Assembly (NCBI GenBank): GCA_009836625.1 | Contig: VXVC01000002.1 | Coordinates: forward strand, 124,001-188,000 | Source of the DNA: Holophagales bacterium | GTDB taxonomy: Bacteria > Acidobacteriota > Thermoanaerobaculia > Multivoradales > Multivoraceae | Direction of reading: 5' to 3' | DNA length: 64,000 nt | Shown here: one piece after another, positions 57,247 through 64,000 of the stretch | Layout of the letters: each line of letters starts with the position of its first letter | Position numbering within the stretch: position 1 is the stretch's first letter | The notes under the pieces: generated by a model | The model's input: only the letters and a program-made list of their open reading frames with translations | The model's database searches: none | What the model was told of the DNA's origin: nothing | Translations under genes and position numbers: made by a program

Positions 57247-57258
57247 CCATATCTAGTG
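57247..57258 (+). promoter_or_regulatory. candidate NrdR box upstream of nrdJ
   Basis: CCATATCTAGTG matches 10 of 12 core positions of the NrdR box (CWATATATWGTG). NrdR represses ribonucleotide reductase genes in many bacteria, which fits nrdJ starting 146 bases downstream. A second, weaker match (57211-57222) overlaps the inverted repeat. Confidence 0.4.
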
Positions 57259-57403
57259 GGCATGTTGAGCACATGGGGCTACATGAAGTGGTTTTCGCGG
57301 CGATTCTGCTTGCGCCGGAGGGCCGTTCTGGGCTACAGTTCGACATTCACCGCGAAAGCCCACGGGACCACGTTGGGACCCGTGCTGACCAGGGAGGTAG
57401 CAG

Positions 57404-60274
<2,871 letters not shown>

Positions 60275-60300
60275 ACCTGGCCGGCTGTTAGTCTGCCGGC

Positions 60301-60852
60301 ATGACAAGGCGTTTGGCGATCGGCTTGCTGATCGGCTTGGGCGTGGCCGGAGCGGTCCTGGTCGCGGTTTTCGGCTTCCTGGTGTCGGGCATCGTCGCGG
60401 GTGCCGAGCCGCCGGAGATTGCGGAGCTCGACCCCGTCCTGACCAGCTTCCGGCTGGACACGCTGGATGGGTCGCGGCTGGGTCCGCCGGACCTGCGAGG
60501 CGATGTCGTCGTGGTCGACATGTGGGCGACGTGGTGCAAGCCCTGCGTCATCCAGGCGGAGATCCTCGAGCGGCTGCGCGAGGAGTACGCCGGTCGGGGT
60601 GTGTCGTTCCTCGCCCTGAACTCCGGGGAGGATCCGGAGACGGTCCGCGGATACGTTGAGAAGACACCCTTCAGCTACCCGGTGCTGCTGGACCCCGAAG
60701 AGAAGGTGATGGGGGCGGCGGAGCTCTACGCCTTGCCGACGCTCGTCGTGCTGGACCCCAGGGGCGACGTTTCCTACATCTCGATCGGCATCACCGGAGC
60801 CAGCGTGGTCCGCAACGCGATCGAGGAGGCGCTCGCCGTCACGTCCGGCTGA
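60301..60852 (+). CDS. TlpA-like membrane-anchored thioredoxin
   Basis: This 183-residue protein has one N-terminal membrane segment (about 5-32) and a thioredoxin fold with the active site W-C-K-P-C at residues 78-82 and the cis-Pro in ALPTLVVLD. TlpA/ResA-type proteins reduce disulfides outside the membrane, often in cytochrome maturation. It starts 27 bases after nrdJ. Confidence 0.88.
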   Translation: MTRRLAIGLLIGLGVAGAVLVAVFGFLVSGIVAGAEPPEIAELDPVLTSFRLDTLDGSRLGPPDLRGDVVVVDMWATWCKPCVIQAEILERLREEYAGRGVSFLALNSGEDPETVRGYVEKTPFSYPVLLDPEEKVMGAAELYALPTLVVLDPRGDVSYISIGITGASVVRNAIEEALAVTSG

Positions 60853-60900
60853 GGCCCCGGACAGGCAGCGGTTCCCGCGAACCGGGAGGGCGATGGCGCC

Positions 60901-61137
60901 GTGATCAACATCCGCAACCTCTCGATCAAGTGCGGCCACTGCGACACCTACCAGACGCTGTGCGCCTACCGCCGTCGCGACGACTGGAACGTCTACGTCT
61001 ACGAGTGCGAGAACGATGTCTGCGATCCGGAACTCAGCCGGACCCTCGTCGAAGTGCCGAGCGAACTCGATGAGTTCGCGCGCCGGGACCCGGCCTGGGA
61101 ACACGGACGGCGCCATACCGGCGGCGGCCACGACTGA
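60901..61137 (+). CDS. small Cys-rich protein of unknown function
   Basis: This 78-residue protein has five Cys, starting with C-G-H-C (12-15) and ending with E-C-E-N-D-V-C-D, which suggests a small zinc-binding domain. I do not recognise the family. Start is a GTG at 60901. The next frame overlaps its 3' end. Confidence 0.6.
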   Translation: MINIRNLSIKCGHCDTYQTLCAYRRRDDWNVYVYECENDVCDPELSRTLVEVPSELDEFARRDPAWEHGRRHTGGGHD

Positions 61138-62437
61138 GTCGACTCCCAGGAAACGGCCGCTGTCGGCGGAGCGCCTGGAAGCGCTGGCGGCCCTGGCCGG
61201 CATCAATCGCCTGGAGTTGACGATCGAGAAGATCGTGCTCGGCGGCGACGGCCTGGCGCGGTGGCGCGGCATGCCGGTCTTCGTACCGCGGGCCGCCCCC
61301 GGCGACGTGGTCGAGGCCAGGATCACCGAGCGCCGCCCGAGCTACGCCCGCGCGGAGATCGAAGAGGTGAAGACGGCGGGGCCCCTGCGGCGAGAGGCGC
61401 CGTGTCCGTTCTACGAGCGTTGCGGCGGCTGCCAACTCCAGCACATCGAGGACGCGGAGCAGTTGGGACTCAAGGTGGCGGCGGCGGTGGAGACGTTGCG
61501 GCGGCTGGGCGGCATCGACCCGGCCCAGCTCGCGGCGTGCCGCTTCGAGGAGCCGGTGAGCGAGAGGACGTGGGGGTATCGGCTGCGGGCGCAGGTCCAT
61601 GTTGCCCCACGCTCGGAGGGGGACGAACGTCCGGACGGGTCGGTTGGCGTCGGCTTTCGACGGCGTCGCAGCCACGACCTGGTCTTCGTCGACCGCTGCC
61701 CGGTGCTCGCTCCGGCGCTCGAGAACGAGCTGCGCGGATTGTCTTCGCTGCTGGGCGACCGGGCTGCTGCTTCCAGGACGCTGCCGAGCCGCCTCAGCCT
61801 GGCGACGACTGGCCTGGAGCGGGACGATCCGGTGGTTGCGGCGCCGCCCGTCGACGGCCTGCCCGGCGGTGAACTCGAGATCGACCTTCAGGGGAAGCGG
61901 CTCAGCTACGACGCCCGCTGCTTCTTCCAGGCGCACGGCGGGCTCCTGGAGTCGCTTCTTCTGTCGGCGGTCGGGACGTTCGATGGCGAGGCCGCCGTGG
62001 AGCTCTACGCCGGCGTCGGCTTCTTTACCGTCGGTCTCGCCGACCGCTACCAATCCGTCACGGCCGTGGAAGCCGAGTCGGTGGCCGCCCGCTACGCGCG
62101 GAACAACCTGCGCCGCAACGGTCTCCGCCACTGCCGCGTCGAGCGGTCGGCGGTCGAGAGCTGGGTCGACCGCCGGCGCGGCGGTCCAGGTCTGGAGCCC
62201 GGCCTCGACCGGGTCCTGGTCGATCCGCCCCGCGCCGGCCTCCCGCGAAAGGTCCGCAGCGCCCTCCTCAGCGCCGCGCCCCGCCGCCTGACCTACGTCT
62301 CTTGCGACCCCGCCACCCTCGCCCGCGACCTCGGCGACCTGACCCGCGACTTCGACCTCGAGTCCATCTCCTTCTTCGACGTCTTCCCCCAGACCGCCCA
62401 CATCGAAACCGTCGCGCAGTTGCTGCGGCGTCCGTGA
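61016..62437 (+). CDS. RlmD/TrmA-type RNA (uracil-5-)-methyltransferase
   Basis: This enzyme methylates uracil in RNA. It has a TRAM domain (L-T-I-E-K-I-V-L-G-G-D-G-L-A-R), a 4Fe-4S cluster with CPFYERCGGC and a later D-R-C-P, a SAM site (VELYAGVGFFTVGLA), and the catalytic Cys in YVSCDPATLARDL. The frame opens at 61016 but the first ~45 residues overlap the preceding gene and do not resemble the family. ATG 61070 or TTG 61217 are other possible starts, so the true start is uncertain. Confidence 0.82.
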   Translation: MSAIRNSAGPSSKCRANSMSSRAGTRPGNTDGAIPAAATTESTPRKRPLSAERLEALAALAGINRLELTIEKIVLGGDGLARWRGMPVFVPRAAPGDVVEARITERRPSYARAEIEEVKTAGPLRREAPCPFYERCGGCQLQHIEDAEQLGLKVAAAVETLRRLGGIDPAQLAACRFEEPVSERTWGYRLRAQVHVAPRSEGDERPDGSVGVGFRRRRSHDLVFVDRCPVLAPALENELRGLSSLLGDRAAASRTLPSRLSLATTGLERDDPVVAAPPVDGLPGGELEIDLQGKRLSYDARCFFQAHGGLLESLLLSAVGTFDGEAAVELYAGVGFFTVGLADRYQSVTAVEAESVAARYARNNLRRNGLRHCRVERSAVESWVDRRRGGPGLEPGLDRVLVDPPRAGLPRKVRSALLSAAPRRLTYVSCDPATLARDLGDLTRDFDLESISFFDVFPQTAHIETVAQLLRRP

Positions 62438-62484
62438 TACTCGTCCGCGGCGGCGCTTCGGCTGAAGCGGAGAGGCGGGGCTGA

Positions 62485-62919
62485 CTACCCCTCCATCCAG
62501 GGCGCGCCGTTCAGGTGCACCTGGTAGTGGTTCGCCAGTCCGGCTTTCCTGTGGCGGGATGCGGCCTGGAACTCGGGGTTCATCGTCATCTCGATGAAAG
62601 CCCGGCGGGAAGGGAAGACCATGATCGCCGCGACGTGCCAGGGCGGGTCGGAGGGCCCTATCATCACTTGATCGACCATCGTGGTGAACGCTACGTGGCC
62701 TCCCAGGTCGGCAAGGACCTGACCGGCGGCGGCGGCGTATCTCTGAAAGGCCTCCTGACCGGAGACTTCGGCTTCCTCGGTTCCGTACTCCTCGTCGCCA
62801 GGTGCGTACCGGGCGCGGTCGTTGAACCGGAAGAGATTGAGCGCGGCGACCGGGGCGTCGGGATCGAGTCCGCGGAGCGTCGCGAACTGGCTGTCGTCGG
62901 GATCGAACCGTGTCTTCAA
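62485..62919 (-). CDS. DUF1330-like protein
   Basis: This 144-residue protein has the ferredoxin-like dimeric alpha/beta barrel pattern of DUF1330-type proteins: V-A-A-L-N-L-F-R-F, a beta strand V-A-F, I-M-V-F-P-S-R-R-A-F-I-E-M, and M-N-P-E-F. No catalytic site is obvious. It is the third gene of a minus-strand group starting with the selenoprotein gene. Confidence 0.72.
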   Translation of the reverse strand: MKTRFDPDDSQFATLRGLDPDAPVAALNLFRFNDRARYAPGDEEYGTEEAEVSGQEAFQRYAAAAGQVLADLGGHVAFTTMVDQVMIGPSDPPWHVAAIMVFPSRRAFIEMTMNPEFQAASRHRKAGLANHYQVHLNGAPWMEG

Positions 62920-62929
62920 GGCGATGCTC

Positions 62930-63415
62930 CTAAAGCTTGCGCCGGTAGCTGGCGCCCTGGCCCCGGGTTTCAGCCACGATGACCTCGAGTGTTTCCACGC
63001 GATCGTGAAGGGAGCCCCATCGGTCCGCCAGACGTTGCCAGAACAGCCGAGCCAGCGCCTCGACGGTCACGTTCGCCACCGGCAGCAGAACGACCTCCGA
63101 TGAGGGGAACTCATAGCGTCGCTGCCCGAACGTCGCTGTTACCGTCTCACCTTGCACGAGTTCAAGATGCGGGCACTCCGCCGGCAGAAGGACCTTCTCG
63201 TCGAGTTCCGCGCACTGCGACCGGATGTCCCGCTTCGCCGCGGCGACCGGCACCAGGAACTCGAGCCCGTCCACCCCGGGCCCGCTCAGTTCCACGCTGA
63301 CCCGATAGTTGTGCCCATGAAGCGCCTCCGCCTCGTCCTCCCCGAACACCGTGAAATGAGCGGCCGAGAACTTGAAGTCCTCCTTGCCGAACCGCAACGA
63401 GTAGGTGCCGGACAC
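62930..63415 (-). CDS. 6-pyruvoyl-tetrahydropterin / 6-carboxytetrahydropterin synthase-like
   Basis: This 161-residue protein has the PTPS fold motifs: FKFSAAHFTVFG (first zinc His), A-L-H-G-H-N-Y-R-V (two His) and a C-terminal Glu-rich segment VIVAETRGQGASY. Its substrate could be a queuosine precursor (QueD) or a pterin. The usual catalytic Cys of QueD is not clear. A folE gene lies 330 bases away on the other strand, which supports a pterin-related role. Start is a GTG, 46 bases after the selenoprotein stop. Confidence 0.83.
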   Translation of the reverse strand: MSGTYSLRFGKEDFKFSAAHFTVFGEDEAEALHGHNYRVSVELSGPGVDGLEFLVPVAAAKRDIRSQCAELDEKVLLPAECPHLELVQGETVTATFGQRRYEFPSSEVVLLPVANVTVEALARLFWQRLADRWGSLHDRVETLEVIVAETRGQGASYRRKL

Positions 63416-63461
63416 GGCCCGATCGTAGCGTCCCTGAACGCCGGGCGGATACGCCGCGGCG

Positions 63462-63689
63462 CTATAGCAGATCGGCGACGGCGTGCTCGACTTCGCCGTT
63501 GTTGGGGAAGCGACCGAGCTGTTTCTTGGAGAAGACGGGGCGGCCGTCGAGGGCGACCTCGAAGACGCCGCCGCTGCCGTCTACGAGTTCCGTGTCGAGG
63601 TCGAACTGCTCCTTCAACTGAGCCGCCAGACCGGCGGCTCGGGGTCGGTAGTTTCACATTACGCAGTATTCGATCGTCACTCGGCTCAT
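63462..63689 (-). CDS. SelW/Rdx-family selenoprotein with in-frame UGA
   Basis: Read on the minus strand from the ATG at 63689, codons 9-12 are Cys-Val-Met-UGA. Reading the UGA as selenocysteine gives 75 residues of the SelT/SelW/SelH (Rdx) family: E-Y-C-V-M-U-N-Y-R-P-R-A, then G-V-F-E-V-A-L-D-G-R-P-V-F-S-K-K and G-R-F-P-N-N-G-E-V-E. The CxxU redox motif is a SelW hallmark. Codon 12 (UGA) is at 63654-63656. A GGAG site precedes the ATG, and the stop is TAG at 63462-63464. It is thioredoxin-fold and likely cytosolic. The machinery genes (selA, selB, selC, selD) are not in this window. Confidence 0.88.
63620..63640 (-). promoter_or_regulatory. candidate bacterial SECIS element
   Basis: On the minus strand a perfect 8-bp stem (GAGCCGCC with GGCGGCTC) closes a 5-base loop GGUCU. 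The loop starts 21 bases after the UGA. The E. coli fdhF SECIS also has a GGUCU loop, 18 bases after its UGA. This is what SelB needs to insert selenocysteine. Confidence 0.85.
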
Positions 63690-63745
63690 CGGACTCCGTC
63701 CTCGTCGTTGTTTCTGGCCGCGGGCGACTACGGTAGCATGCGCCG

Positions 63746-64000
63746 ATGCGCGTTCTGGAGCCGGTCGAGCGAGTTTCGACCTACGAAGACGGTCCGCCGG
63801 CGGTTCGGGACGGGGAGCGGGTGGCTCGTATCGCGGAGCTGGTCCGTGGGGTGCTCGTCGAGCTCGGTCTCGATCTGGAAGACCCGAATCTGAGCACCAC
63901 CCACGAGCGGGTCGCCAGGATGTACCTGGAGATGTTCCGGGGCCTGGACCAGGGGACCAAGCCGAGAGTCACGACCTTTCCCAACGACGAGAACTACCGG
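63746..64000 (+). CDS. folE: GTP cyclohydrolase I, partial
   Basis: The gene starts at the ATG at 63746 and runs off the window end, so 85 codons are seen. The N-terminal helices and the family stretch THERVARMYLEMFRGLDQG, then VTTFPNDENY, identify GTP cyclohydrolase I, the first step of folate and pterin synthesis. The zinc-binding Cys and His lie beyond the window. It is divergent from the selenoprotein gene, 57 bases apart. Confidence 0.93.
   Translation, partial: MRVLEPVERVSTYEDGPPAVRDGERVARIAELVRGVLVELGLDLEDPNLSTTHERVARMYLEMFRGLDQGTKPRVTTFPNDENYR

Noticed and set aside
57148..57403. cobalamin riboswitch upstream of nrdJ or metH
   Set aside because: No B12-box-like sequence was found in the nrdJ upstream region, and metH has only 42 bases of upstream space.

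Overview
The window is a high-GC, gene-dense piece of a bacterial chromosome (almost all coding, many start/stop overlaps, frequent GTG and some TTG starts). No tRNA, rRNA, insertion sequence, phage or CRISPR array was found. Gene content suggests a free-living heterotroph with an outer membrane (LolC/E-like permease, PagL-like and WaaE-like genes). It has a B12-dependent core (MetH, NrdJ, methylmalonyl-CoA mutase, MeaB), a dnaK-hspR pair and a DUF1844 protein. Acidobacteriota is my best guess, by inference only; a deltaproteobacterial-type lineage is the main alternative.

Layout. 0.1-3.9 kb: rpmI-rplT, a small coiled-coil gene, zapA, a probable 6S RNA, RNase Y and its YmdB-like partner. 3.9-5.4 kb: two divergent envelope genes. 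5.4-12 kb: a tightly packed run of trm112-like, polyprenyl synthase, tlyA-like, NAD kinase, ribBA, gmd and an amidase. 12-19.3 kb: an acyl-CoA carboxylase beta subunit, a fused ATP sulfurylase/APS kinase, a VanZ-like gene and metH. 19.3-31 kb: an ABC-F ATPase, a MauE/DoxX-like protein, a coupled nuclease-helicase/LuxE/LuxC operon, hflKC, a nucleoside transporter and a CPBP protease. 31-36.6 kb: an acyl-CoA dehydrogenase, glpX, a dCTP deaminase-like gene, an RsbW/STAS pair, an S41 peptidase-like protein that appears to lack its catalytic Lys, and mazG. 36.6-43.7 kb: DUF1844, dnaK-hspR, a DnaC-like ATPase, a SpoIID/SPOR protein, meaB and methylmalonyl-CoA epimerase. 43.7-49.6 kb: carA, a LolC/E-like permease, a 350-base structured spacer and carB.

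49.6-55.6 kb is the one disturbed stretch. It holds a GT-C-type membrane protein gene cut at its 5' end, a surface or secreted protein without a proper N-terminus (Ig-like and PPC-like repeats plus an HExxHxxGxxH metzincin-like motif), a secreted unknown protein, and a tandem segmental duplication. The duplication has copied the 3' end of the secreted-protein gene, a small coiled-coil gene and the very end of the mutase gene. 55.6-64 kb returns to ordinary genes: mutase, nrdJ, a TlpA-like thioredoxin, an RlmD/TrmA-type methyltransferase, a DUF1330-like gene, a 6-pyruvoyl-tetrahydropterin-synthase-like gene and the start of folE.

The most interesting item is a gene missed by standard ORF calling at 63462-63689 (minus strand). 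It is a 75-codon SelW/Rdx-family gene whose CxxC position reads Cys-Val-Met-UGA. The UGA is followed by a perfect 8-bp hairpin with a GGUCU loop at the spacing of a bacterial SECIS element, so it is very probably a selenoprotein. Methylmalonyl-CoA metabolism is scattered over the window in at least four pieces: carboxylase beta subunit, MeaB, epimerase and catalytic mutase subunit.
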